Assembly (NCBI GenBank): GCA_963844055.1
Contig: CAWJMN010000001.1
Location: forward strand, 2,170,001 to 2,234,000
Direction of reading: 5' to 3'
From: CAWJMN01 sp963844055
GTDB taxonomy: Bacteria; Planctomycetota; Planctomycetia; Pirellulales; Pirellulaceae
DNA: 64,000 nucleotides
The translations under genes were made by a program, and so were the position numbers. Shown one piece after another: positions 56,377 through 64,000 of this stretch; within the stretch, counting starts at the first letter, position 1, and every line of letters begins with the position of its first letter. The notes under the pieces were generated by a model. The model had not been told where the DNA came from. It searched no databases and saw only the letters and a program-made list of their open reading frames with translations.

Positions 56377-56880
56377 CTATTCAGTAACCGCAGTATGCTC
56401 CGAACCTTCACGCAAGAAATGTCCGCTTCGGCCCCCCGATTTTTCTTCGAGCTGGATGGAATCGATCCGCATGCCCCGATCGACGGCCTTGCACATGTCG
56501 TAAATCGTCAATGCTGCAGTGGATACGGCAACCAAGGCTTCCATCTCGACGCCCGTTTTGGCGGAAACCGTTGTGGTTGCCTCAATCCGGATCGAATCTG
56601 CACTAGGAAAGGAAAACTCAACCGCCACACTTTCCAGGGGGAGAGTGTGACAAAGTGGAATCAACTGGTCCGTACGTTTGGCGGCCATGATGCCAGCAAG
56701 CCGGGCAACTTCCAGCACATTCCCCTTTTGAAATCCTAGATCGCGAATGCGAGTGAGGGTTTCGGGGAGGAGGTGAATAACGCCACTCGCCCTTGCCAAT
56801 CGCGCAGTAACCGACTTCTCACCGACGTTGACCATCCGCGAGGCACCGGTTTTGTCGAAGTGAGTGAATTCTGCGTTCAT
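56377..56880 (-). CDS. moaC: Cyclic pyranopterin monophosphate synthase MoaC
   Basis: Second step of molybdenum cofactor synthesis, forming cPMP from the MoaA product. A full 167-residue protein with NAEFTHFDKTGASRMVNVGE at the start, KRTDQLIPLCHTLPLESV, the signature TGVEMEALVAVSTAALTIYD, and CKAVDRGMRI carrying catalytic Lys and Asp. Soluble hexameric enzyme. It lies just upstream of the polyprenyl synthase on the same strand; no other moa gene is in the window. Confidence 0.96.
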   Translation of the reverse strand: MNAEFTHFDKTGASRMVNVGEKSVTARLARASGVIHLLPETLTRIRDLGFQKGNVLEVARLAGIMAAKRTDQLIPLCHTLPLESVAVEFSFPSADSIRIEATTTVSAKTGVEMEALVAVSTAALTIYDMCKAVDRGMRIDSIQLEEKSGGRSGHFLREGSEHTAVTE

Positions 56881-57033
56881 GACCTGACTTTAAGGGGCTT
56901 AAATTCCCGCCAAATTCATTTTATCGCAGGGGGGGCGGTTTGTAAGGGCCAGTGCAACACCGCTTTTTGGGGTGCAAAGTGGCCCAGGCCTGGTGAGAGT
57001 GGCTCAAAAAGCAAGAGAAAATGCCAAGAAACG

Positions 57034-57064
57034 AAAAACCGTCGCGGGGGTCAATCCGCGACGG
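57034..57064 (-). terminator. Terminator of HTH-REC gene
   Basis: A perfect nine-base stem, CCGTCGCGG (57039-57047) with CCGCGACGG (57056-57064). On the minus strand it is followed by five T residues (A-run 57034-57038). Confidence 0.8.
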
Positions 57065-57088
57065 ATAAACGTATAAGCAGCGATTAGC

Positions 57089-57109
57089 GGGCGAGGGGTG
57101 ACCTCGCCC
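57089..57109. other. Second hairpin downstream of HTH-REC gene
   Basis: GGGCGAGG (57089-57096) pairs with CCTCGCCC (57102-57109) with a five-base loop. There is no U-run on either strand; it may be an mRNA 3'-end stabiliser for the gene ending at 57143. Confidence 0.5.
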
Positions 57110-57142
57110 TAAATGGAACCGGGCTAATAAAGGCCCTGCTCT

Positions 57143-57715
57143 TTAGACTAGTTCTTTCCGAGATCCGATCAAAGTCCGCAGACGTTCAGCAAGTAGCTTG
57201 GCGTCGAATGGCTTTTTGAAGGTCTCGTTGATGCTCGAACGGTCGAAGCTCATTGGGCTTCCGTCGTCGGGCAACAAGGCAATGAGAATCGTTTCGCCGA
57301 AGTCGGCGTTTTTCCGCAGATTTTGGCAAATCTGCAGCGATTCAACCTTGCCAATCGAGAAGTCCACGATGATGCAATCCGGGTGGAAGCTTTCAGCCTG
57401 GATACCAGCTTCAAATCCGCTGGCGGCTACGGCTACTCGGAAAGAACGCTCGGTGGGCAGTTCTCGTTTTAGATTTTCTATCAAGATTTGATCCTGAGCC
57501 ACAATCAGCACCTTGGCCATGGCCTCGTCTTCGAGGTCACCAAGGGGCATCCCGTGTTCTTTCAGGAATTTAATCAAATACTCACGCGGAATACGACGGT
57601 CTTGCGATCCGGGGATCCGGTAACCCTTAAGGCGACCAGAATCGAACCATTTGCTTACCGTGCGCGGGGCCACTTTACAGATCTTAGCGACCTGTCCAGT
57701 AGTGAAGACCTTCAT
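57143..57715 (-). CDS. Fused HTH DNA-binding and response-regulator receiver protein (190 aa)
   Basis: The N-terminal 65 residues are a MerR/excisionase-type helix-turn-helix: FTTGQVAKICKVAPRTVSKW, DSGRLKGYRIPG and DRRIPREYLIKFL. The C-terminal domain has the receiver fold: AKVLIVAQDQILIENLKREL, DCIIVDFSIGKVESLQICQN (phosphoacceptor Asp in IVDFS) and FKKPFDAKLLAERL (conserved Lys). The N-terminal acidic pocket has one Asp (AQDQ) where two are usual. Order is reversed relative to most response regulators, which have the receiver first. It starts at ATG 57713-57715 behind GGAGAG. No histidine kinase gene is adjacent. Confidence 0.87.
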   Translation of the reverse strand: MKVFTTGQVAKICKVAPRTVSKWFDSGRLKGYRIPGSQDRRIPREYLIKFLKEHGMPLGDLEDEAMAKVLIVAQDQILIENLKRELPTERSFRVAVAASGFEAGIQAESFHPDCIIVDFSIGKVESLQICQNLRKNADFGETILIALLPDDGSPMSFDRSSINETFKKPFDAKLLAERLRTLIGSRKELV

Positions 57716-58383
57716 CGCAGGCTCTCCAATACACTCTCTTTGTGTCGTTGTTGCACCTGCTGCGGTGAGGAGCCGCAAGCGAGTGCTGTTGCCCCATGTC
57801 AGTTACTGCAAAGCCCGAAATCTCGACACAACTCGAAGGTTGTTGGGAATTGCTCGGCAGTGACAAACATCTGGGTAGGGGCTAAACGTCCTTGTGCTTC
57901 GGTGATGGTGTAAGACAGTTCCCTCTGCCATTCCACCTACAATTACCATCGGCTAACGCGCTCCAAGACCACGGCGTATTTTCCCAAAAATCGTTGTGGT
58001 CGTTTTGACCGCCACGACTGAGAAACGTGCTTGAAGCGTTGTCACCGGTACTCGGCGAAGTACCAATGGTCAGGGAAAGAGAGAACCCACCGAAAAAGTG
58101 CTGCAACGGGTCGGCTGCGCAATCGTCCTGGGAAGCCAATGCGGAAGGTCGCCGCACGACTCCAAAAGTCCTATCCCCCCTGTGAAGGCTCATTATTCGC
58201 AAGATCGATTATGCACGGTTAGTGCATTGAGCTTTGAACAACATGCCTTCCGAATGTTAGCATCGTATGGGCTGATAGGTTTTCTTTAGAAACTCTGGCC
58301 GAGACGAATAGTCTTGTGGAAGTGATCATCCGAATCGACGGGGTGCCGTATGGCGGCAATGCGTGCGGAACGACCGGCGCGTG
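57716..58383. other. Intergenic region upstream of HTH-REC gene
   Basis: About 670 bases between the HTH-REC start and the Gfo/Idh terminator, both minus-strand genes. It should contain the HTH-REC promoter. Frames of 60-140 codons on both strands here have no recognisable family, and some run through the HTH gene itself. I see no repeat array or RNA gene. Confidence 0.4.
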
Positions 58384-58427
58384 AAAAAGGGGCGGCCAAC
58401 CTTTAGAGAAAAGTTGGCGACCGCCCC
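58384..58427 (-). terminator. Terminator of Gfo/Idh/MocA gene
   Basis: GGGGCGGCCAAC (58389-58400) pairs with GTTGGCGACCGCCCC (58413-58427) with a two-base bulge. On the minus strand it is followed by five T residues (A-run 58384-58388). It lies 30 bases after the stop at 58458. Confidence 0.85.
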
Positions 58428-58457
58428 CAGATTGTCGTGGATTGATCTCAAAAGTCG

Positions 58458-59504
58458 CTAAACCTTCACGGTTTTGCCCGTGGCTGACGACTGTTGTTGC
58501 TTGTGGCACAAAACAATGGCATCGCGAGCCAAGTCGCCCCCCAGCAGTGTCGACGCCGAATCATTTTTCAAACAACGGGCAACTTCTTGGATTTCAGCCT
58601 CGAATGCAGCAAGCATCGGGTCACCTGCTGGCATGGCGGGATAGGTGACGCCCCCCTTGGCATCTAGTATGTAGAGGGGGGTGGCGAGGTTTTTGCCATC
58701 GGCCATGACGGCGAACTCAAATGCCAGCGTCGCTTTTTCCAAATGGATTTCAAACCCGTGGGTAAAGGGGCGCCCCTGCTGGTTGATGACTCCGCTGGTG
58801 CTGCTGACCGCTAAAGACTTGTCCGCAAACTGGAACTGGGTAGAGCAGTATTCGGCTACTTCGCCCCGCATGCGGCCTTGGCTGGTGACTGCGGTAGGCA
58901 TTCCAAAGACGAGCCGTATGAAATGCGCATCATGGACATGGAGGTCGACCAGTGGTCCGCCGACCGTCTCGGGATTGTAGAAGTCCTTAATCCACAGGGG
59001 ATCGGAGATCACGCGACGAAAGTGGCCGCCGAGAACTTTTCCATACTTGCCACTTTGGATGATCTTTCGAGCTGCCGCATATTCGGGAAGAAGCGGAAGC
59101 ACATGGCCCACATAGATGTGGCGTTTGGCCTTCTGGGCGGCCTGCACCATTTTCTGGCAATCGGCAGCGGTGAGTGCCATCGGCTTTTCAACGAATACGT
59201 GCTTGCCTGCTTTTAACGCGGCCAAGGTTGCCGAGACATGCAGGTGAGGGGGGAGGCAGAGGTCAACCAAATCGATGGAGTCATCCTTCAGTAGTTCGTC
59301 AATCGTTTGATATTTGGCAACCTTGGATAGGTCGACCTGGCCGGCTGGAGGGCCAAAGTTTCCTTTAATTCCGCGCCAGTCACCTGCCAGCTTCTTGGAA
59401 TCACGTGTTGCAACCGCAGCGAGCTTCACCCCTTTTACCTTTTGATAAGCAAGGTAATGAATCCAGCCCATGAAGCCAATTCCGACAAGTCCAACGCGAA
59501 TCAT
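58458..59504 (-). CDS. Gfo/Idh/MocA family oxidoreductase (348 aa)
   Basis: NAD(P)-dependent sugar or inositol-type dehydrogenase. The N-terminal Rossmann domain is MIRVGLVGIGFMGWIHYLAY (GxGxxG), followed by IDLVDLCLPPHLHVSATLAA and HVFVEKPMALTAADCQ with the catalytic EKP lysine. The C-terminal alpha/beta domain has GGPLVDLHVHDAHFIRLVFG. No twin-arginine signal, unlike many planctomycete members. It starts at ATG 59504 behind AGGAG. The substrate is unknown; a monomeric sugar or myo-inositol derivative is usual for the family. Confidence 0.94.
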   Translation of the reverse strand: MIRVGLVGIGFMGWIHYLAYQKVKGVKLAAVATRDSKKLAGDWRGIKGNFGPPAGQVDLSKVAKYQTIDELLKDDSIDLVDLCLPPHLHVSATLAALKAGKHVFVEKPMALTAADCQKMVQAAQKAKRHIYVGHVLPLLPEYAAARKIIQSGKYGKVLGGHFRRVISDPLWIKDFYNPETVGGPLVDLHVHDAHFIRLVFGMPTAVTSQGRMRGEVAEYCSTQFQFADKSLAVSSTSGVINQQGRPFTHGFEIHLEKATLAFEFAVMADGKNLATPLYILDAKGGVTYPAMPAGDPMLAAFEAEIQEVARCLKNDSASTLLGGDLARDAIVLCHKQQQSSATGKTVKV

Positions 59505-59677
59505 GGAGGTAACTCCTAAGTGTGTCGTGATTTGATGAGGGTGCGATCAACGGCATGTCTTTTTGTTAAGGCCAACGCTTTAGGGCGTTTGCTGAGCTTG
59601 CACCCAAGCCGACAGTTTAAAGCAATGGACGGGCGTCTAACAGCAGTCAAAAACGGCTGGCTGGAAAATAGAAGCCA

Positions 59678-59703
59678 CGGGCCCGTTTAAGAGTCAGGGC
59701 CCG
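59678..59703 (-). terminator. Possible terminator hairpin downstream of YbjQ-like gene
   Basis: CGGGCCC (59678-59684) pairs with GGGCCCG (59697-59703). On the minus strand it is followed by a weak pyrimidine-rich tract (TTCTATTTTCC further on). It lies 69 bases after the stop at 59772. The U-run is poor, so confidence is low. Confidence 0.4.
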
Positions 59704-59771
59704 AGAAGTTTCCTTGGATTACTGGAAACGAGTGTGCCCCAAGAGGAGCGTGTTTTCCGGTCGGTAATTGG

Positions 59772-60901
59772 CTAGTTGCCGGCGCTGTGCTGCTGAAGGT
59801 TGCGTTCCAGGGCGGGCATCGTGGTGTTAATGAAGGTGTCTCGGTCACGAATGACAGCTTGTGCCGGAAGGGTTGCGCTGGCCGTAGTAATCGACGAGTT
59901 CTTCCTAATGGCGGTGCCGATTGCCATCACCTCAACAAAGCTACCTCCCATTTCGTGGATGAATAGCTTCACACCGACGACTCCGTCAGCACCAATGGCG
60001 GTGGCCTCTTCATGGATGTGGGCCAGGCAATTTTCTCGCGCTTGGTAGATGAGCTTGGTGAGTTCATTGACTTCGCCGCGAGAAAAGCCACTCAGGAAAG
60101 CGCCGATACCACGGCGAATGCCTAGCGAATATACTGAGGTGCCTAAAACCAGACGTAGCGGTGCATATCCAAGCTGCGCTAGGTTCCAGAGTTCTTCGCC
60201 TGTCAGTTCTGACGTAACAGGGCGACTACCGGTGGGAAGAAACGCATGATGCGATGCGGTTCCGACCATCAGCATTTCGGCGCAGTCCCTCCCATCGCGA
60301 GGATCTTTGTCTGGATGTCCACAACGGCATTAGCACCAAAGTCGGCGGCCTCTTTTTCCAAACGTTCCAGTGCCAGGTGCCGCGTGTGGTTGTACATTTG
60401 GGAATACTCGCGCACCTCTCCCCCTGCCATGCTTTGCATGAGGCCCTTAAATCCACCAGCAAGGCCGATGGAATAGGCGACGTTGCCAATCACAAAATGG
60501 CGGGGCTCAAAGCCTGCATCTATTTGGCAGAAGAGGTCTTGGCCGCTGCAGGCAGTGGTAAAGAAAGGGCCCGATTGCTGCAGCCGAGTCACCGCAGAGC
60601 CAACGGCAATGAACTCTTGCATGCCAGAGAGCGTTTTTAGTTCGGATGTAACTCCCGTGATTCCATGGGCCGATCGGGCAGTTGCCTCGTCTTCCATCCG
60701 CTTAATCGCGGCATGCCGCCCTTCGGTAATAAGCTGGGTAATATTTGTGATTTCTCCACCTGCCAGCGATTGCAGCCCGCTGCTAATTCCCCCGAGCATG
60801 CCGAGGGACTGGACGCTGTTGCCCAGCACGATATTGCCTGGGACGAACCCCTTTTGGGCCAAACAGTAAATCTCATTGCCCGAGAGTCCGGTGATCATCA
60901 T
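59772..60901 (-). CDS. Three-domain YbjQ/UPF0145-like protein; frameshifted near 60270
   Basis: Three consecutive copies of the YbjQ-like (heavy-metal-binding fold, UPF0145) domain of about 120 residues. Domain 1: GFVPGNIVLGNSVQSLGMLG. Domain 2: GFEPRHFVIGNVAYSIGLAG. Domain 3: GYAPLRLVLGTSVYSLGIRR. Each is followed by a GE-x-x-x-[YL]-T/S-x-[LM]-type helix (EITNITQLI; EVREYSQMY; EVNELTKLI) and a closing strand such as EFIAVGSAV, MLMVGTASHH and VMAIGTAIRK. Domains 1-2 are in one frame, ending CAPK-like at the TGA near 60270. The closing strand of domain 2 and domain 3 continue in the -1 frame. Joined, it is one protein of about 376 residues from ATG 60899-60901. Function unknown. Confidence 0.8.
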
Positions 60902-61127
60902 CGTGTTTTAAATCCTTTAGTTAACTTCGGGCTCTTGCTTGCGGCTAGAATGCGTGAATGAGACCTGGCGAGCCAATTCAGCCAAACAACGGGGGTTGGC
61001 TAGGGAATTTGAGTTGGTGCAGTGGTCAACCTTTGTTCCATCGCAATAGTATCCAGGATTCGCACTGTAATGCAAAATCTTGCCCGATTTTCCTTGAGAA
61101 ATGTTAGATTTGGAAGACAGGTGTTGT

Positions 61128-62036
61128 ATGAAGGCGCTCGTAACCGGGGCAACGGGATTTGTCGGGAAACAGTTACTTTCCCATTTGAAGGGGGCCCATG
61201 TTCTCAGCCGTAATGCGGAAAAGGCACAGAAGGGACTTTCTGCTTTTGGAGTAAAGGCGTTTTCCTGGTCGCCTGAACGAGAACAGCCCCCTGCCGAGGC
61301 TTTCGACGGCGTGGATGCGGTCTTTCACTTGGCCGGAGAATCGGTTGCGGAAGGGCGTTGGACTCAAGCCAAAAAGAAGCGGATGTGGGACAGCCGAATT
61401 CAAGGGACGAAGAACCTGGTTAACGGACTGGCGGGCCTGAAGAATCGTCCCAAGGTGCTTGTGTGCGCGTCAGCGATTGGACTGTACGGTGATCGTGGTG
61501 ACGAGCTACTGCCCGAGTCAGCCAGTCCAGCTAATGGTTATCTTGCAGACTTGTGTCGCGAGTGGGAACGGGAAGCTGCGGTTGCAAAAACTCTGGGGAT
61601 ACGCGTTGTCTCGATTCGAGTAGGGATCGTGCTGGGTGAGAAAGGGGGAGCTCTTGCAAAGATGTTGACACCCTTTTACCTGGGAGTTGGCAGTCCTTTG
61701 GGAAGCGGCAAGCAGTACATGTCGTGGATCCACTTGGACGATCTTGTGGGAATGATGTTGTTTGCGGCCGAACACGACAACGTAACAGGGCCCCTGAATG
61801 GGACCGCGCCCAATCCAGTGACCAACAAAGATTTTACGAAGGCGTTGGGGAAAGCCGTGCACCGCCCGACCTTCTTTCCCGCGGTTCCTGGTTTTGTCCT
61901 GCGGCTTGCCCTGGGTGAATTTGCAGGCGTGTTGCTCGGTTCGCAGCGATGTGTTCCAAAGGCGGCGCTGGATGCAGGCTACCGTTTTAAGTTTGCAGAA
62001 ATCGAACCGGCACTGGCAGACATCGTCAAGTCCTAG
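61128..62036 (+). CDS. TIGR01777-family epimerase/oxidoreductase (302 aa)
   Basis: An extended short-chain dehydrogenase of the TIGR01777 (SulA/YfcH-like) type. MKALVTGATGFVGKQLLSHL is the nucleotide-binding GxxGxxG, followed by DAVFHLAGESVAEGRWTQAK and the family motif KKRMWDSRIQGTKNLVNGLA. The catalytic-type region is SAIGLYGDRGDELLPE, then LGVGSPLGSGKQYMSWIHLD and GPLNGTAPNPVTNKDFTKAL. It starts at ATG 61128. The SRPBCC protein gene follows 11 bases after its stop; in many bacteria this pair is adjacent or fused. The reaction is unknown. Confidence 0.94.
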   Translation: MKALVTGATGFVGKQLLSHLKGAHVLSRNAEKAQKGLSAFGVKAFSWSPEREQPPAEAFDGVDAVFHLAGESVAEGRWTQAKKKRMWDSRIQGTKNLVNGLAGLKNRPKVLVCASAIGLYGDRGDELLPESASPANGYLADLCREWEREAAVAKTLGIRVVSIRVGIVLGEKGGALAKMLTPFYLGVGSPLGSGKQYMSWIHLDDLVGMMLFAAEHDNVTGPLNGTAPNPVTNKDFTKALGKAVHRPTFFPAVPGFVLRLALGEFAGVLLGSQRCVPKAALDAGYRFKFAEIEPALADIVKS

Positions 62037-62047
62037 GATTTTTGATC

Positions 62048-62545
62048 ATGGCCCATACATATACTTTGAAGAGGGAGCAGTTTATTCCTCGCTCGCTGAG
62101 CGAGGTAGCTTCCTTCTTTGCTGACGCAGCGAACCTTGAAGTGTTAACGCCCGAGTTTTTGCACTTCAAGATTTTGACTCCCCTGCCGATTGAAATGCGA
62201 ACGGGAGCGCTGATCGATTATCAGATTCAGTTGTTTGGCATTCCGTTTGGCTGGCGGACACGAATCGAGGACTTTGATCCGCCTTACAGGTTTGTTGATA
62301 CGCAGATTTCTGGTCCGTACAAGCTGTGGCATCACACCCATCTCTTTGAAGAGGTGGATGGTGGAGTGCTGATGACCGACCTCGTGAGGTATCAGATGCC
62401 GGCCGGGCCTTTGGGCTGGATCGTGCATTCGCTGCATGTGAAGAAGACGTTGGAGACCATCTTTAACTACCGCTATCAGAAGATTGCCGAACTGTTTCCA
62501 GCGGCGGGAGTAGAAGCTCAGCTCGGTTGTTACTATGGGAAGTGA
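62048..62545 (+). CDS. SRPBCC-family ligand-binding protein (165 aa)
   Basis: START/Bet v1-like fold. Opening strand YTLKREQFIPRSLSEVASFF, then ANLEVLTPEFLHFKILTPLP, RTGALIDYQIQLFGIPFGWR, and WHHTHLFEEVDGGVLMTDLV, ending in the long C-terminal helix (HSLHVKKTLETIFNYRYQKI). This matches the cell-division-inhibitor-like SRPBCC proteins paired with TIGR01777 epimerases. Probably binds a hydrophobic small molecule. It starts at ATG 62048. Confidence 0.92.
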   Translation: MAHTYTLKREQFIPRSLSEVASFFADAANLEVLTPEFLHFKILTPLPIEMRTGALIDYQIQLFGIPFGWRTRIEDFDPPYRFVDTQISGPYKLWHHTHLFEEVDGGVLMTDLVRYQMPAGPLGWIVHSLHVKKTLETIFNYRYQKIAELFPAAGVEAQLGCYYGK

Positions 62546-62766
62546 TTCCTAAATAGGTGGGGATCGTCGCACGTCTGTTAGCGACCTCCCCGGCAGTAAC
62601 CGTTGAAAATACCTGGAATTTCGCCGATTCGAATTTCGGGTGAGGCCCCCTGGAATGCTGCCTTCATTGTCTATAATGAAGGTTTCGTGGTAGCTCTCTG
62701 CCCAGCATGGGCGTGTGGCAAGCTGAGCTGTCGTATTCCTCTGGCCCTTCCGAACAGTCTGGCATC

Positions 62767-64000
62767 ATGTCCAATCCTCTGAACAAATTCTCCAGTCGAA
62801 TCACTCAGCCCAAAAGCCAAGGTGCTTCCCAGGCCATGCTCTATGGTACGGGAATGTCCGAAGAGGACATGAACAAGGCCCAGGTAGGCATTGGCAGCGT
62901 GTGGTACGAGGGTAACACCTGCAACATGCACCTGAATGACTTGGCCGCCCACGTCAAAGAAGGGGTGAAGGCTGCTGGGTTAGTCGGCATGCGGTTCAAC
63001 ACGATCGGCGTGAGCGACGGCATCTCGATGGGTACGGATGGCATGAGCTACTCGTTGCAATCGCGCGATCTGATCGCGGACTCGATTGAAACGATCATGG
63101 GGGCTCAATGGTACGACGCATTAGTCGCGCTGCCTGGCTGCGACAAGAACATGCCGGGCTGTTTGATGGCGATGGGACGCCTCAATCGTCCGGCCCTGAT
63201 GGTTTACGGAGGCACTATCAAGCCAGGACGTCTCAAAGGAGATGCGCTGGATATTGTTTCGGCCTTCCAGTGCTACGGCCAATTCCTCGCGGGAAGCATT
63301 GACGAGAAGACACGCAAGGAAATCGTAAAGGGCTCTTGCCCGGGTGCAGGTGCGTGCGGTGGTATGTATACCGCCAACACGATGTCCTCTGCCATTGAAG
63401 CGATGGGCATGTGCTTGCCCTACAGTTCTTCGACTCCTGCGGAAGACCCAGGGAAGATTGAAGAGTGCAAGCAAGCCGGTAAGGCGATTTTGAACCTGCT
63501 GGAGAAGGACATCAAGCCACGCGACATCATGACGCGAGCTGCCTTTGAAAATGCGATGGTGGTTGTCATGGCATTGGGAGGCTCAACCAATGCGGTGCTA
63601 CATCTAATTGCTATGGCCCGCGCTGTGGATGTAGACCTTTCAATTGCTGACTTCCAAAAAGTGAGCGATCGCATTCCGTTTATTGGCGATTTGAAGCCGA
63701 GCGGCAAATATGTTGAAGAGGATCTGCACAAGATCGGTGGTACGCCGGCCGTCATGAAGTACTTGCTCTCTAAGGGGTTGCTGGATGGCAGCTGCCTCAC
63801 AGTAACTGGCAAGACGATGGCTGAAAACCTCAAGGATTTGCCAGGACTAACGGAAGGGCAAAAGATTATCCTGCCGCTGGAAAAGCCGATTAAGGAATCG
63901 GCTCACATTCAAATCCTATTTGGAAATTTGGCCCCCGAGGGCTCGGTTGCCAAGATCACCGGCAAGGAAGGTTTGAAGTTCACCGGTCGGGCCAACGTCT
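62767..64000 (+). CDS. ilvD: Dihydroxy-acid dehydratase IlvD (3' truncated by window end)
   Basis: Dehydrates dihydroxy acids in valine, leucine and isoleucine synthesis, using a [2Fe-2S] or [4Fe-4S] cluster. It starts at ATG 62767. Visible motifs: GIGSVWYEGNTCNMHL (first cluster Cys), GVSDGISMGTDGMSYSL, LVALPGCDKNMPGCLM (second Cys), GSCPGAGACGGMYTANTMSS (third Cys) and GGSTNAVLHLIAMA. 411 residues are seen of a usual 560. The frame is still open at the window end. The upstream gap (62546-62766) has a TATAAT at 62672-62677 inside a CTTCATT/AATGAAG hairpin, which might be a -10 box, but no good -35 is present. Confidence 0.96.
   Translation, partial: MSNPLNKFSSRITQPKSQGASQAMLYGTGMSEEDMNKAQVGIGSVWYEGNTCNMHLNDLAAHVKEGVKAAGLVGMRFNTIGVSDGISMGTDGMSYSLQSRDLIADSIETIMGAQWYDALVALPGCDKNMPGCLMAMGRLNRPALMVYGGTIKPGRLKGDALDIVSAFQCYGQFLAGSIDEKTRKEIVKGSCPGAGACGGMYTANTMSSAIEAMGMCLPYSSSTPAEDPGKIEECKQAGKAILNLLEKDIKPRDIMTRAAFENAMVVVMALGGSTNAVLHLIAMARAVDVDLSIADFQKVSDRIPFIGDLKPSGKYVEEDLHKIGGTPAVMKYLLSKGLLDGSCLTVTGKTMAENLKDLPGLTEGQKIILPLEKPIKESAHIQILFGNLAPEGSVAKITGKEGLKFTGRANV

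Noticed and set aside
62660..62682. TATAAT within a CTTCATT/AATGAAG hairpin before ilvD, as a promoter or attenuator
   Set aside because: No -35 at suitable distance, no leader peptide rich in Val/Leu/Ile and no U-run; too weak to annotate.
1..64000. tRNA, rRNA, CRISPR, insertion sequences, phage or restriction systems
   Set aside because: Looked for cloverleaf-like segments, repeat-spacer arrays, transposase motifs and terminal inverted repeats in all gaps; nothing convincing was seen by eye.

Overview
The window looks like chromosomal DNA of a member of the Planctomycetota, probably of the Pirellula/Blastopirellula type. This is inferred from gene content: SHD1-domain proteins, a DUF1571 protein with a twin-arginine signal, secreted HEAT plus PQQ-propeller proteins, an NPCBM-domain protein, a stand-alone HTH-REC protein and a MoxR/DUF58/vWA cluster. 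Base composition is moderately GC-rich. I found no rRNA, tRNA, CRISPR array, insertion sequence or phage genes. The window opens inside an aromatic/aspartate aminotransferase gene and ends inside ilvD.

Layout. 1-23.8 kb is mostly single housekeeping genes in both orientations: a lipase-like hydrolase, glycogen branching enzyme, a degenerate RNase H-like protein, a SUFU-like protein, a DJ-1/PfpI protein, a glutamine-amidotransferase-like protein without its catalytic cysteine, an MBL-fold hydrolase, a DUF1571 protein, a nitrilase-family amidohydrolase, a PNPOx-like protein, a vWA protein, DNA polymerase I, a DEAD-box RNA helicase, an SHD1 protein, HrpB and a methyltransferase. 24.0-48.3 kb is one long same-strand cluster: MoxR ATPase, DUF58, a 26-codon bridging ORF, a BatA-like protein, two HEAT/propeller proteins, a vWA/amidotransferase-fold membrane protein, three large membrane or exported proteins, an NPCBM protein and three HtrA-like proteins. 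Only the first HtrA-like protein keeps its catalytic triad. 48.8-53.1 kb is pyruvate carboxylase with its biotin ligase. 53.3-55.2 kb is an ECF sigma factor, a one-TM putative anti-sigma factor and an acidic exported protein. 55.3-60.9 kb (minus strand) holds a polyprenyl synthetase, moaC, an HTH-REC regulator, a Gfo/Idh/MocA oxidoreductase and a triple-YbjQ-domain protein. 61.1-64.0 kb (plus strand) holds a TIGR01777 epimerase with an SRPBCC partner, then ilvD.

The most interesting region is the 24-kb cluster. It resembles the Bat (Bacteroides aerotolerance) MoxR-DUF58-BatA layout, expanded with planctomycete-type secreted repeat proteins and an active HtrA protease beside two apparent pseudo-proteases. 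I infer an envelope quality-control or assembly machine.

Data quality. At least seven otherwise well-conserved genes are split by a single frame change: the SHD1 protein, the methyltransferase, the BatA-like protein, HEAT/propeller protein 1, a coiled-coil protein, polyprenyl synthetase and the YbjQ protein. That density, including a normally essential isoprenoid gene, points to uncorrected indels in the assembly more than to real decay. These genes are annotated as single CDSs across the shift.
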